From NCBI GenBank assembly GCA_965203755.1, contig OZ241910.1:1984001-2048000 (forward strand): DNA of 64,000 nt, written 5' to 3'. This stretch comes from UBA6055 sp965203755 (GTDB taxonomy: Bacteria; Chloroflexota; Anaerolineae; Aggregatilineales; Phototrophicaceae). The notes beneath the pieces were generated by a model. That model was not told the origin of the DNA. It saw nothing but the letters and a program-made list of their open reading frames with translations, and did not search any database. Within the stretch, counting starts at the first letter, position 1. The number at the start of each line of letters is the position of its first letter. Positions 8,699-16,891 of the stretch are shown here, piece by piece. Both the position numbers and the translations under genes were made by a program.

Positions 8699-9757
8699 CT
8701 ATACTTCAACCACCTGTCCGACGGCCGCCCGCAGCAGGCGGTCCCACACCGCCAGCCCCAGCCCCGTCGGCGACGGCGCCCGCGCCAAAATCAGGTCGAT
8801 GCCTTGTTTGTCGAGCGCGCGCAAAGCCGCAAACAGGCGCAAGGCCGCTTCGTCGACCGTCGCGCCCAGACCGACGATGGCGACATCCAGCCCGGCGAAC
8901 TGGACCGCATCCCCATCCAGCGTCATCACCCCCACGCGGCCCTTGGCGGCGATGAGGCCGCGCATGGCATCAAAAACCGCCTCGTCATGCTCGCCCCGAA
9001 ACAGGATGACCTTGGCCTTGGGCGAATAATGCTTGAGCAGTGTTCCCGGCGCCGGCGCGGCCGCGGCATCCGCCGCCAGATAGGACGGCTGATAGATAAC
9101 CTGCGGCATGACCTGGCGCAGCGCCTCCAGCGAAACGCCGCCCGGACGCAAAACCCGCGGCGCCGACTCAATCAGGCTGACTATAGTCGATTCGACGCCA
9201 ATCGATGCGCTGCCCCCGTCCAGCAGCAGATCAACATGTCCCGCCAAATCATCCATGACATGCTGCGCTGTGGTTGGGCTGGGGCGCGAAAATGTATTGG
9301 CGCTCGGCGCGGCGATGGGCAAAGCCGAAGCGCGCAGCAATGCCAGCGCGACCGGATGATCGGGCATACGGACGGCAGCCGTGTCCAGCCCGGCGGTCAC
9401 ATTGGCGGGAATCTCCGCCTGTTTTTTCAGGATGAGCGTCAATGCGCCCGGCCAGAAGCGGCGGCTCAATGTATAGGCGAGGTCGGGAATATCCATGGCG
9501 ATCTGCGCCAGTTGGTCCTGCTGCGCGATATGCACAATCAACGGGTCATTGACTGGGCGTCCCTTGGCGCGGAAAATTCTGCCGACGGCTTTGTCATCCA
9601 AGGCGTTCGCGCCCAGCCCATAAACGGTCTCGGTCGGAAAGGCGACCAATCGGCCGCGCCGAATCATCTCGGCCGCCGCCTGAATGATATCCTGCTCGGG
9701 CGCGGCCGGATCCACTCGGTATCGCTTGGTTTGGGTGAGATAGGGCTGGTGCATCAT
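8699..9757 (-). CDS. L-threonylcarbamoyladenylate synthase (Sua5/TsaC)
   Basis: Makes threonylcarbamoyl-AMP from threonine, bicarbonate and ATP for the t6A modification of ANN-decoding tRNAs. It is the long Sua5-type: YrdC domain first (AFPTETVYGLGANA, KGRPVNDPLIVHI, APSANTFSRPSPTTAQHV), then a linker and a C-terminal Sua5 domain (PAPGTLLKHYSPKAKVILF). At 352 residues it has the expected two-domain length. Two adjacent ATG codons are possible; AGGA is closer to ideal spacing for the second (9754). It precedes asnS on the same strand and may be co-transcribed with it, a translation-themed pair. Confidence 0.93.
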   Translation of the reverse strand: MMHQPYLTQTKRYRVDPAAPEQDIIQAAAEMIRRGRLVAFPTETVYGLGANALDDKAVGRIFRAKGRPVNDPLIVHIAQQDQLAQIAMDIPDLAYTLSRRFWPGALTLILKKQAEIPANVTAGLDTAAVRMPDHPVALALLRASALPIAAPSANTFSRPSPTTAQHVMDDLAGHVDLLLDGGSASIGVESTIVSLIESAPRVLRPGGVSLEALRQVMPQVIYQPSYLAADAAAAPAPGTLLKHYSPKAKVILFRGEHDEAVFDAMRGLIAAKGRVGVMTLDGDAVQFAGLDVAIVGLGATVDEAALRLFAALRALDKQGIDLILARAPSPTGLGLAVWDRLLRAAVGQVVEV

Positions 9758-9895
9758 GATCCTGACATTGGTTTTCGATGGCCGCCGCTTTGTTGTGCAT
9801 TTTTCGATTTTATTTTACCATGTGTTTAACGCTAAGCTGCGTTTCACATCCACGGTCGGGGCTTGGTGTAATTGCGTTCAAAGAGGAGGTGCGCG

Positions 9896-10849
9896 ATGAC
9901 CATTTTAGTCACGGGAGCCGCCGGCTGCCTAGGCAATCAAACCGTTAAAAAACTGGTGACCTTGGGCCATCCGGTGCGGGCGATGGTGCGTCATCGGGCA
10001 AAAGCCGAAATTCGCTTGGGGGATGTCGCTGACAGCATCGAAATCGTGACCGCGGATGTGACTGATCCGGACAGTTTGCCGGCAGTCATGCGAGACTTGA
10101 GCGCGGTGATTCATTATGCTGCGATTGCGATGGAGAAGGGCGGGCAGACCTATGAGCAGGTGAACTATCAGGGAACGGTCAACGTGCTTCATGCGGCCGC
10201 GGCCGCCGGCGTCAGACGTTTCATCAATATGAGCCAGAACGGCGCCCGCGGCGATCTGCCTTACCGCTTCCTCGCCAGCAAAGGCCGCGCCCAAGAATAC
10301 GTAGCCGCGTCCAACATGGCATGGACAGCCTTGCGCCCCTCGGCCATTTTTGGCCCCCAGGATGATTTTTTCAATACCTTCGCCCGCCTGCTAAAAATCA
10401 CGCCGCTGGTCTTCCCGCTGATTGGCGGCGGTCATGCCCGCTTCCAGCCGGTTTCAGTGCATGATGTGGTTGAAGCCGTGATTCGCAGCTTGGATGACCC
10501 CAGCGCTGTCGGCAAAGAACTGGCTTTGGGCGGGCCTGAAGTCTTGAGCCTGGGCGAAATCGAAAGGCGGATTATCCAAGCCATGAACGCCCGCCGCTGG
10601 CTGCTGCCGGCGCCGCTGGCGCTGCTGCGTCCGGCTGTGCTTGTCATGCAGGCGGTTCTGCCGGGGTCGCCAGTGAGCGCCAGCTTGCTTGAACTGCTGT
10701 CTGTTCCCAACACGGTCGCTGACAATGCCCTGGTGAATCACTTTGACATCCAGCCGATTCCGTTTTCCGGCGAGCATATCCAATATCTGAACGATAACAC
10801 CATTGGCGATGCACTGGCGAAGTTCCTGCGAAACGCCACCGTCAGCTAA
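9896..10849 (+). CDS. NAD-dependent epimerase/dehydratase family protein
   Basis: Extended short-chain dehydrogenase-type protein of 317 residues. The Rossmann glycine motif TGAAGCLG is at residues 6-13, and AVIHYAAIA, MSQNGARG and the substrate-side block TALRPSAIFGPQDDF follow. The usual YxxxK is not clean: YRFLASKGRAQEYV places the Tyr and Lys six residues apart, as in atypical (NDUFA9/YwnB-like) members that bind NADP(H) but may not be epimerases. The substrate is unknown. The start at 9896 is well supported by GAGGAGG at 9883-9889. It ends three bases from the convergent glycosyltransferase gene. Confidence 0.8.
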   Translation: MTILVTGAAGCLGNQTVKKLVTLGHPVRAMVRHRAKAEIRLGDVADSIEIVTADVTDPDSLPAVMRDLSAVIHYAAIAMEKGGQTYEQVNYQGTVNVLHAAAAAGVRRFINMSQNGARGDLPYRFLASKGRAQEYVAASNMAWTALRPSAIFGPQDDFFNTFARLLKITPLVFPLIGGGHARFQPVSVHDVVEAVIRSLDDPSAVGKELALGGPEVLSLGEIERRIIQAMNARRWLLPAPLALLRPAVLVMQAVLPGSPVSASLLELLSVPNTVADNALVNHFDIQPIPFSGEHIQYLNDNTIGDALAKFLRNATVS

Positions 10850-10852
10850 AGC

Positions 10853-11992
10853 CTAATTTTTCAGCAAGTCCTCAAAAATTTGGGTATAGGCGGCGGCGGC
10901 GGCGGCGGTTGAGAAATGACGGCGAATATGCTGTTGTCCGGCTTGACCGACTTGCCGCCGCCGGTCGGCATCGCGCAATAGACGAATGACCTGCCGCGCC
11001 AAGCCGGCCGCGTCTCCTGAATCGACCAGAAAGCCGGTTTCGCCATCTATAATCGTCTCCGCCGGGCCGCCCGTCCGCGTGCTGACGACCGGCTTGCCGC
11101 AAGCCATCGCTTCCAGATTCGCCTTGCCATAGCTTTCAAAATCCGAAGCGCAGACCACGACATCGGCGGCGGCGTAAACCTGCTCGACATCATGGCGAAA
11201 GCCGATGTAATGAAGCCGGCGGCGTAATATCGGGCTGCCGCCGGCTTGCGCCAGCATGTCATCGCGGTAGCGCCGGTCGGCGGCGCCAAAGGCATCATCG
11301 CCGGCGACGATGAATTGGACCTCGGGTTCTTGCGCGGCGACCTGTTCCGCCATCGCCTGAAAGACATGATGCCCCTTCACCGGCTGGAAGCGGGCTATCA
11401 TGGCAACCACCTTGGCCTCTGGTTGGATGTGAATCTCCCGCCGCAGGCGGCGGCCGTCCAGGTCGGGAATGAAGCGCTCGATGTTCACGCCGGAATAAAC
11501 GACCGGTATCCGGCCGGCCGGCATAAAAGGCGGCGAACCCAAAAAGCCGTCGCGAATGGCGCCGGAACGCGCGACTGTAGACCGAAGCCGACGGAAAAAA
11601 TCCCGCTGCCAGAACTTGGGCCTGAACCACCAGCCGTGCACGGTCCAGGTAAGCGGAATGCCAGCCTGCCGCGCCGCCGCCGCCATCAGGGGCAGGGTAT
11701 GATAATCGCTGTGGACAAGTTCAATAGTCTTGTCTCTGATGAGCCGCGCGAAGCGCCGCACCACCGGAAATCTTGACCAAAGCGGCGGCGCAAACCAGGT
11801 GGTCGCGCCGCGGTAGGGAATGATATCCGTCTCCCAGCCCATCGCGCGCCATCGTTCCCCCAGCTTCCCGTCAGCGGGCAGCAGCAGGTGAGGTTCATAG
11901 CGGTTTGCATCCAGCGATTCCGCCAATGTCAGCAGATCGGTTTCGCCGCCGCCCAATCCGGTGTACCACGATGCAAACAAAATCCGCTTCAT
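10853..11992 (-). CDS. Glycosyltransferase family 4 protein
   Basis: GT-B fold glycosyltransferase of 379 residues. The N-terminal acceptor domain begins MKRILFASWYTGLGGGETDL. The C-terminal nucleotide-sugar domain has VAMIARFQPVKGHHVF and the EX7E signature in SDFESYGKANLEAMACGKPVV, followed by TRTGGPAETI. It probably transfers a sugar from a nucleotide donor to a lipid or polysaccharide acceptor at the cytoplasmic membrane face. The start at 11992 overlaps the stop of the upstream TIR-WD40 gene in an ATGA arrangement, so translation of the two is probably coupled. An in-frame start at 12019 would overlap that gene further and is less likely. Confidence 0.9.
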   Translation of the reverse strand: MKRILFASWYTGLGGGETDLLTLAESLDANRYEPHLLLPADGKLGERWRAMGWETDIIPYRGATTWFAPPLWSRFPVVRRFARLIRDKTIELVHSDYHTLPLMAAAARQAGIPLTWTVHGWWFRPKFWQRDFFRRLRSTVARSGAIRDGFLGSPPFMPAGRIPVVYSGVNIERFIPDLDGRRLRREIHIQPEAKVVAMIARFQPVKGHHVFQAMAEQVAAQEPEVQFIVAGDDAFGAADRRYRDDMLAQAGGSPILRRRLHYIGFRHDVEQVYAAADVVVCASDFESYGKANLEAMACGKPVVSTRTGGPAETIIDGETGFLVDSGDAAGLARQVIRLLRDADRRRQVGQAGQQHIRRHFSTAAAAAAYTQIFEDLLKN

Positions 11993-14178
11993 CGTTCCAG
12001 CCAGCGAGGCTGCTCGCACAGGGGGGGGACATTGTACTGCCGGCGCTCGGCGCAGGTCAGGCCGCGGGGGCTGAAGGTCGATTGGATGCGCTTAAGCAGT
12101 TCGGGCCGGCTTTCGACCTGCCAGAGCCGATAGGCCCCGGCGCGGTCGCGGGACAAAATGCGCCGGCCGTCCTGGCTAGGGCTGAAATCAAGGACACCGT
12201 TCGGGTGGACATACTGCCGATCAATCGCCGCCGCTGCCACATCCCAAAGAATCAGACGGTTATCGTCGCTGGCGGACAGCAGGCGGCTGTGCTGCTCTTG
12301 ATAATGCAGTTTGCGGATGGCGGCTTGATGCCCGATGAGGCGCGGCAAGACCTCGCCGCTGGCTGTGTCGATGATTTGAATGCTGTGGTCGCTTAATGCC
12401 AGCAGGAGATGCTCGCCGTTCGCGGTGAGTTCGCCATGCTGGACATCGACAAAAGCCTGGCGCTTGACCGAACTGTCATTCAGCGAAAGCACAGTTAAAC
12501 TCGCCAGGTCGTTATCCAGCTGCGCCAAGAAATACAGCTTGTCCCCGGCGGGGCTGAAAGCCATGCGAAAACGTTCGCTGAAGGGAAAATCAGGCGCCAG
12601 CCCCAAGGCATAGCTTTGCCGCGGCGATGCGGTCGCCGTTTCCCACAGCGCCGCGCTTTCGGCATGGAGGGTCATAAACAGGCTGCCATCGGCGGCGAAC
12701 CGCGCCATCCATGCCGGCCCCAGACCGCTCGCTGGCAATGGCTGCGCCGCGCCGCTGTCGGGACGGAGATGCCATAATTCACCGGAGCGAACGCTGATAA
12801 GCACATGATCGCCAGTCGGCGCCAAAGCCAGGTCCTGAATGTCATTCATGTCCACTGTCCAAGCCGCTTGTTCGCTGCCGGTGACGGCATCATAGACGGC
12901 GATGCTGTTTTCGCTGTGAACGGCAAAATGCGAGCCGCTTGAGTTCATGCGGGCGATGCGGCTGTCTTCAAATGCGGCAATGATTTCTTGGGTGTCGCTG
13001 TTCTGCAAGACGGCGCCGCCGCGGCTTGCAATCAGCAGCCCTTCGCCAGATGCGTTGAGGGCCGTTCCAGCTATCGCATCCGGCAAAACCGGCGGGTTTA
13101 ACGCGGCCGCGCGGCTTAGGATTCGATAGGCTTGGTCGAGGTCGTCGAGGGCCAATGCCAAGACCAGCGCCAAATCGACATCGCCGGCTTCAAGCGCCTG
13201 CTCGGCGGCGAGGAGCAGGGGCGGGTCGCTGGTTTGGACGGCGCTGGCGAAAACCTGGGTGGCATCCGGCGATTCGGCTTCGGCTGGCGCGGCGAGGGGC
13301 GGAGCGGCCGTTGATGGTGTATCAGTCTGTGCCATCTGTGTGATGGCGTCGGCGACGCTGGCGGCGATGTCGGCCAGCGCCACTGCCGAGCTTGCGGTCG
13401 CGGCTGTCGCCAAGCCAAGCGCCGGCGCTTGTGTCTGGACGCTTTCGGCCGCTGCCGCGACGGTGGCTGTGGGACGATTCGCCACCGCGTTTTGCAGCGA
13501 GCCAACCACGACGGCGATTCCGATCAGGACGGCGACCGCCAGCATTTGATAAACGGACAGGCTGCGCTTGGCGGCTGGTTTTTGACGGCGGCTGGCGTGA
13601 ATGTATTCGACCTGAAGCGGGGATGGCTTGGGCAGCCGATTGGCGCCGTCGGCCAGCCACTGACGGGCTTGATGGACGCGTGTCGGCGGCAGCAGCAAAC
13701 TGTCGGCGCGCTTGTTTTGATGCCAACGGCTGGCATAAACAAGCAGTTCGGTATGCAGCCTGATATGCTGATTGGCGACGGCAAGCTCCAATAATTTCTG
13801 AATGCCATCTTCCAAAGCATCCTGCTGGCGGAAAAAGATATAGGGATTTTCGGCAATCGCCGGGTGGACGTCCACCTTGATATCTTCATCCACAATCAAG
13901 GTCACCAGACGTTTGCCGCTGCTGACGGCGTACTGGATGAGTTCGCCGCAGGTCTGGCTGGCGGCGGATTGGGGGGAAAGGACAATGGCGACCAGATGAG
14001 AGCGCAGTATGTCGGCTTTGAGTTTCTTTTTCCCTTCATCGGTTTTGCCGAGTTCGGCTTCGCTGACCTGGCAATCGACATCTTTGGCGGTCATGCGGGC
14101 ATCAATGCGCCGCACAAAGCGGAGGTCGGCTGGGTGATAGATAAAGGAAATATCGCAGAGCTTGTTGGTGTTCAGCAT
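11989..14178 (-). CDS. TIR domain - transmembrane - WD40-like repeat protein
   Basis: A 729-residue predicted single-span membrane protein. Residues 1-135 form a TIR domain (CDISFIYHPADLRFVRRI at the start); the position of the catalytic Glu of NAD-cleaving TIRs is kept as Glu79 in SQTCGEL. A conserved linker (YASRWHQNKR, then LQVEYIHASRRQ) follows, a transmembrane helix lies at about 208-228, then an Ala/Thr/Pro-rich spacer to ~310 and a beta-propeller-like region (about 355-700) with degenerate WD repeats such as LIGHQAAIRKLHY and LLSASDDNRLILWD. It ends in an LTCAERRQYNVPPLC tail seen in related Chloroflexota proteins. Possible roles are a stress- or phage-triggered NADase with a propeller sensor, or a non-enzymatic TIR scaffold. 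An eight-C run lies 15 codons before the stop. It overlaps the GT4 gene by four bases. Confidence 0.8.
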   Translation of the reverse strand: MLNTNKLCDISFIYHPADLRFVRRIDARMTAKDVDCQVSEAELGKTDEGKKKLKADILRSHLVAIVLSPQSAASQTCGELIQYAVSSGKRLVTLIVDEDIKVDVHPAIAENPYIFFRQQDALEDGIQKLLELAVANQHIRLHTELLVYASRWHQNKRADSLLLPPTRVHQARQWLADGANRLPKPSPLQVEYIHASRRQKPAAKRSLSVYQMLAVAVLIGIAVVVGSLQNAVANRPTATVAAAAESVQTQAPALGLATAATASSAVALADIAASVADAITQMAQTDTPSTAAPPLAAPAEAESPDATQVFASAVQTSDPPLLLAAEQALEAGDVDLALVLALALDDLDQAYRILSRAAALNPPVLPDAIAGTALNASGEGLLIASRGGAVLQNSDTQEIIAAFEDSRIARMNSSGSHFAVHSENSIAVYDAVTGSEQAAWTVDMNDIQDLALAPTGDHVLISVRSGELWHLRPDSGAAQPLPASGLGPAWMARFAADGSLFMTLHAESAALWETATASPRQSYALGLAPDFPFSERFRMAFSPAGDKLYFLAQLDNDLASLTVLSLNDSSVKRQAFVDVQHGELTANGEHLLLALSDHSIQIIDTASGEVLPRLIGHQAAIRKLHYQEQHSRLLSASDDNRLILWDVAAAAIDRQYVHPNGVLDFSPSQDGRRILSRDRAGAYRLWQVESRPELLKRIQSTFSPRGLTCAERRQYNVPPLCEQPRWLER

Positions 14179-14213
14179 GGTTCAGTTTTATTGATGATAC
14201 GGCGTCTATGCCA

Positions 14214-14219
14214 AGTATA
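14214..14219 (-). promoter_or_regulatory. Possible -10 element for the TIR-WD40 gene
   Basis: On the minus strand TATACT occurs 36 bases before the TIR-WD40 start codon, just after the terminator of the preceding gene. No convincing -35 hexamer is seen, so this is only a candidate. Confidence 0.3.
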
Positions 14220-14238
14220 GCACAGCCGCGCCGCCAGC

Positions 14239-14265
14239 AAAAAACCGCCAGCTTGGGCCGGCGGT
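14239..14265 (-). terminator. Intrinsic terminator after the 5'-nucleotidase gene
   Basis: On the minus strand a hairpin with arms CCGCC and GGCGG (14260-14264 with 14245-14249), extended by an A-T pair, is followed directly by six T. It lies 42 bases beyond the stop of the 5'-nucleotidase gene and insulates it from the TIR-WD40 gene downstream. Confidence 0.75.
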
Positions 14266-14306
14266 CTTGTGTACAGCGCTGTCTTTATCACGGTCTGTTT
14301 TTCGGC

Positions 14307-15896
14307 TTATTGGCCGGGCTGATGGGCGATGCGGCCTTCAAGCGCGACGGTGATGGGGCTGTTGGCGGCGATATAGTCAGCCACAACCTGATCCAGCGGC
14401 CGTCCTTGGTCATAGGGGTTGATGGCGTTGTCGGCCAGAACCGAATAGCCGTCGCCGCCGGCGCGGATAAAGTCATTGGTGGCGACCCGGTAAATGGCGG
14501 CTGGGTCGACGGCGACATATTCGCCGGCCCGCAAGACCTCGGCGCTGACGATGCGGCTGCCGACTTCTTGGGTGGCGTCAAAGACATAGCGCAGCCCGGC
14601 GACCTGCATGAAGCGGCCGGAAGCGCCGTCGACCATTGGATTATTGTCCTCATCAAGCTGAATGCGGCTGACGCTGTTTTCCAGCGTCGCGATCACATCG
14701 GCGCCGCTCAATTCAAAGGCGCTGATCAAGTTGCCGAAGGGCAGCACGGTCAATACTTCGCCGCGCGTTACCTCGCCGGCGTCAATGTCGGCGCGGATGC
14801 CACCGCCGTTTTGGAACACGATGTCGGCGCCGGTTTCCTCCAGCACAGCATCCGTGATCATGTTGCCGAGCAGGCATTCTTCAATGCGGCACAGCCGCGG
14901 GCTGGCGCCGGTCAAGGCGATGCTGGCTTCACCCACTGGCTGGGAATTCAGGGCGGCAAGCGGTTCGGCCAAGTCGGCGACCAGATCGGCGACCTCCGGG
15001 TCGGGGCTGATGTAGCGGCTGAGCAGAATGGCATCGCCGTCCCAATCGGTCAGCAGGCCATCGGCGTCAAATTCGACATCGAGGCGGCCGAGATAAACGG
15101 TTCTGGTGCCGGCCTGCACGACCAGCACGGGTTCGCCGCTGGCGCTTTCCAGCACAGTTGGATACTCACCCAGAGCGCCGGCGTAGGTATTGCTAAGGAG
15201 GGTATTGCTGTCGCCGCCGATCACAACATCAACACCGCTGACCGCCTGGGCAATTTCAAGGTCGGCGCCGTAGCCAATGTGGGTCAAGAGGATAATTTTG
15301 TTGACGCCGGCGGCGGTCATGGCGTCGACCTGCTGCTGGGCTATGCCAATCAGGTCGCGTTCAAAAACCAGCGTTTTGCTTGGTTTCGACAGAATTGCGG
15401 TTTCGGGTGAGGTCAAACCGATGATGCCGATGGATTCGCCGCCGACTTCAAGGATGACCGATGGATCGACCTGGCCGGCCAGCAGGGGATCTTCGCTGAA
15501 ATCAACATTGGCGGTCAATGCCGGGAGGTCCAGCCCGCTAATGAAATCGGCGAGGACTTGGCTGCCGTCGTCGAATTCGTGGTTGCCGAGGACCATGGCG
15601 TCATAGCCGATGGCGTTCATAATCTGGACGCTGTCCTGACCGCGGTACTGCACGTGGAAAAGCGTCCCGGTGAAGCGGTCGCCGCCATCCAGGAGCAGAT
15701 GGTTGTCAACCTCGTCCCGAATCTGCTGGACGACGGCCGCCTGACGGGCGGCGCCGCCGCTGCCGTCGCGCTGCGGCTCATGGTGGCCATGAACGTCGTT
15801 GGTGTGCATGATCGTTAGCGAAAAGCTGTCGTCTTGAGCGGCAGCCAGGCTGACAAGCAGCAGCAGGGCAGAAATAACAAGTGACTTCGCTTTCAT
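14307..15896 (-). CDS. Secreted bifunctional metallophosphatase/5'-nucleotidase
   Basis: UshA-like extracytoplasmic enzyme of 529 residues that hydrolyses nucleotides or nucleotide sugars. A signal peptide spans about residues 1-20 (MKAKSLVISALLLLVSLAAAQ). The calcineurin-type metal-binding domain has MHTNDVHGHHEP, LLDGGDRFTGT and LGNHEFDDG. The C-terminal 5'-nucleotidase domain has the substrate-binding NGGGIRADIDAGEVTRG block and FIRAGGDGYSVLA. The start at 15896 has GGAGG six bases upstream; the in-frame ATG at 15908 would place the site inside the coding region. The gene is monocistronic and ends in an intrinsic terminator. Confidence 0.92.
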   Translation of the reverse strand: MKAKSLVISALLLLVSLAAAQDDSFSLTIMHTNDVHGHHEPQRDGSGGAARQAAVVQQIRDEVDNHLLLDGGDRFTGTLFHVQYRGQDSVQIMNAIGYDAMVLGNHEFDDGSQVLADFISGLDLPALTANVDFSEDPLLAGQVDPSVILEVGGESIGIIGLTSPETAILSKPSKTLVFERDLIGIAQQQVDAMTAAGVNKIILLTHIGYGADLEIAQAVSGVDVVIGGDSNTLLSNTYAGALGEYPTVLESASGEPVLVVQAGTRTVYLGRLDVEFDADGLLTDWDGDAILLSRYISPDPEVADLVADLAEPLAALNSQPVGEASIALTGASPRLCRIEECLLGNMITDAVLEETGADIVFQNGGGIRADIDAGEVTRGEVLTVLPFGNLISAFELSGADVIATLENSVSRIQLDEDNNPMVDGASGRFMQVAGLRYVFDATQEVGSRIVSAEVLRAGEYVAVDPAAIYRVATNDFIRAGGDGYSVLADNAINPYDQGRPLDQVVADYIAANSPITVALEGRIAHQPGQ

Positions 15897-16055
15897 TGTT
15901 TCCTCCAAGCTAATGGTAACTGACGTTTCAACTTACTGCGGCCTCGACGATAGGGATGACAAGTCAACTCTGTATGATGATTGCATTAAATGCTTTGCGG
16001 CCGCCGTCGGTCTCATCATCAAGCATATCACAGTTTGACGTTCGCGGCTAGCGCA

Positions 16056-16631
16056 TCAGCTATTTTCGGCGGCCATTTTTCGGATGAGCGCCAGGGTCAT
16101 CAGGGCATCGCCCAGCGCGCTATGGGCATCGACGACTGGCAGGCCCTCTTGGACGACCGCATTCCCCAGCCGGTGCCATTTGTAGCCGCGCCGCCAGCCG
16201 GTGGTCCCTTTGTAGCGGGCATATTGCTTCATGGCGCAGCCGCGCTCGCCCATGCGAATCTCTGGCAGGCCATATTTGGCGCCGCTTTGCCGCAGCATGC
16301 GCCGATCAAAGTCCATATTGTAGGCAATAACTATTTGGCCGGCCAGGAGTTTGGACAGCGCGGTATAGATGTCCTTGAAATTGGAGGCATATTCCACGTC
16401 ACGATCATAGATGCCGTGTACCTTTGACGCGCCCGGCGGAATCGGGATGGTAGGTTTGATCAATTCATTCAGCACCCTCTTGCCATCTTGATCGACAATG
16501 GCGATTTGCACGATTTCGTCGTCCTTGCCGAGGCCGGTGGTTTCGGTGTCCAGCACATAAAAACCGCGCTTCATCAGGTCTTGCGCCCAGCGCCGGGCTT
16601 GCCGCCGATCTTCGGGATTGGGATGATCCAT
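16056..16631 (-). CDS. DnaQ-like 3'-5' exonuclease
   Basis: DEDDh exonuclease of 191 residues. All metal ligands and the general base are visible: ExoI DTETTGL (Asp28, Glu30), ExoII AYNMDFDRRML (Asp107) and ExoIII HSALGDALMTL (His170, Asp175). It resembles the epsilon proofreading subunit but lacks additional domains, so it may be a stand-alone exonuclease for DNA or RNA. AAGGAAGG before the ATG gives a strong ribosome-binding site. It is transcribed alone and diverges from the aldo/keto reductase gene. Confidence 0.88.
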   Translation of the reverse strand: MDHPNPEDRRQARRWAQDLMKRGFYVLDTETTGLGKDDEIVQIAIVDQDGKRVLNELIKPTIPIPPGASKVHGIYDRDVEYASNFKDIYTALSKLLAGQIVIAYNMDFDRRMLRQSGAKYGLPEIRMGERGCAMKQYARYKGTTGWRRGYKWHRLGNAVVQEGLPVVDAHSALGDALMTLALIRKMAAENS

Positions 16632-16657
16632 AAACCTTCCTTTATCAATTATTCAGC

Positions 16658-16665
16658 ATTATATC
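16658..16665 (-). promoter_or_regulatory. Extended -10 promoter of the exonuclease gene
   Basis: On the minus strand TGATATAAT (TG-N-TATAAT) occurs about 27 bases before the exonuclease start codon. The same TTGTGATATAAT string precedes the universal stress protein gene at 22129-22140. No good -35 is visible, as is usual for extended -10 promoters. Confidence 0.55.
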
Positions 16666-16733
16666 ACAAGCTGTTATGACTTCTTAATTATCATATTAAA
16701 ACCGAAATGTTAATACGCGGCTTGCTCTAATTC

Positions 16734-16742
16734 TGCTATAAT
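16734..16742 (+). promoter_or_regulatory. Extended -10 promoter upstream of the aldo/keto reductase gene
   Basis: TGCTATAAT (TG-N-TATAAT) lies in an A+T-rich island, 150 bases before the start codon of the reductase. The 260-base divergent region 16632-16891 holds this and the exonuclease promoter and nothing else I recognise. Confidence 0.5.
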
Positions 16743-16891
16743 GACTTATCTCGTCCATTACCGCTATTTCGGCCGCGGTAGCATCGCGCCGCGCTTCAAG
16801 CCAGGATGCCAAGCTGATGATGAAATCGCGGTTCGGGTCGGCGATGAATAAGCCTGAAGTTTGCGATTGAATCGCTGAAAGGAATAGGGAT

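Noticed and set aside
7289..9829. Two long plus-strand open frames antisense to asnS and the Sua5 gene
   Set aside because: They lie entirely opposite well-recognised genes, have low-complexity Gln/Arg/His composition and no family features; a by-product of high-GC codon use.
14208..15410. 400-codon plus-strand frame opposite the 5'-nucleotidase gene
   Set aside because: Shadow of a clear UshA-like gene with signal peptide and both catalytic domains on the minus strand.
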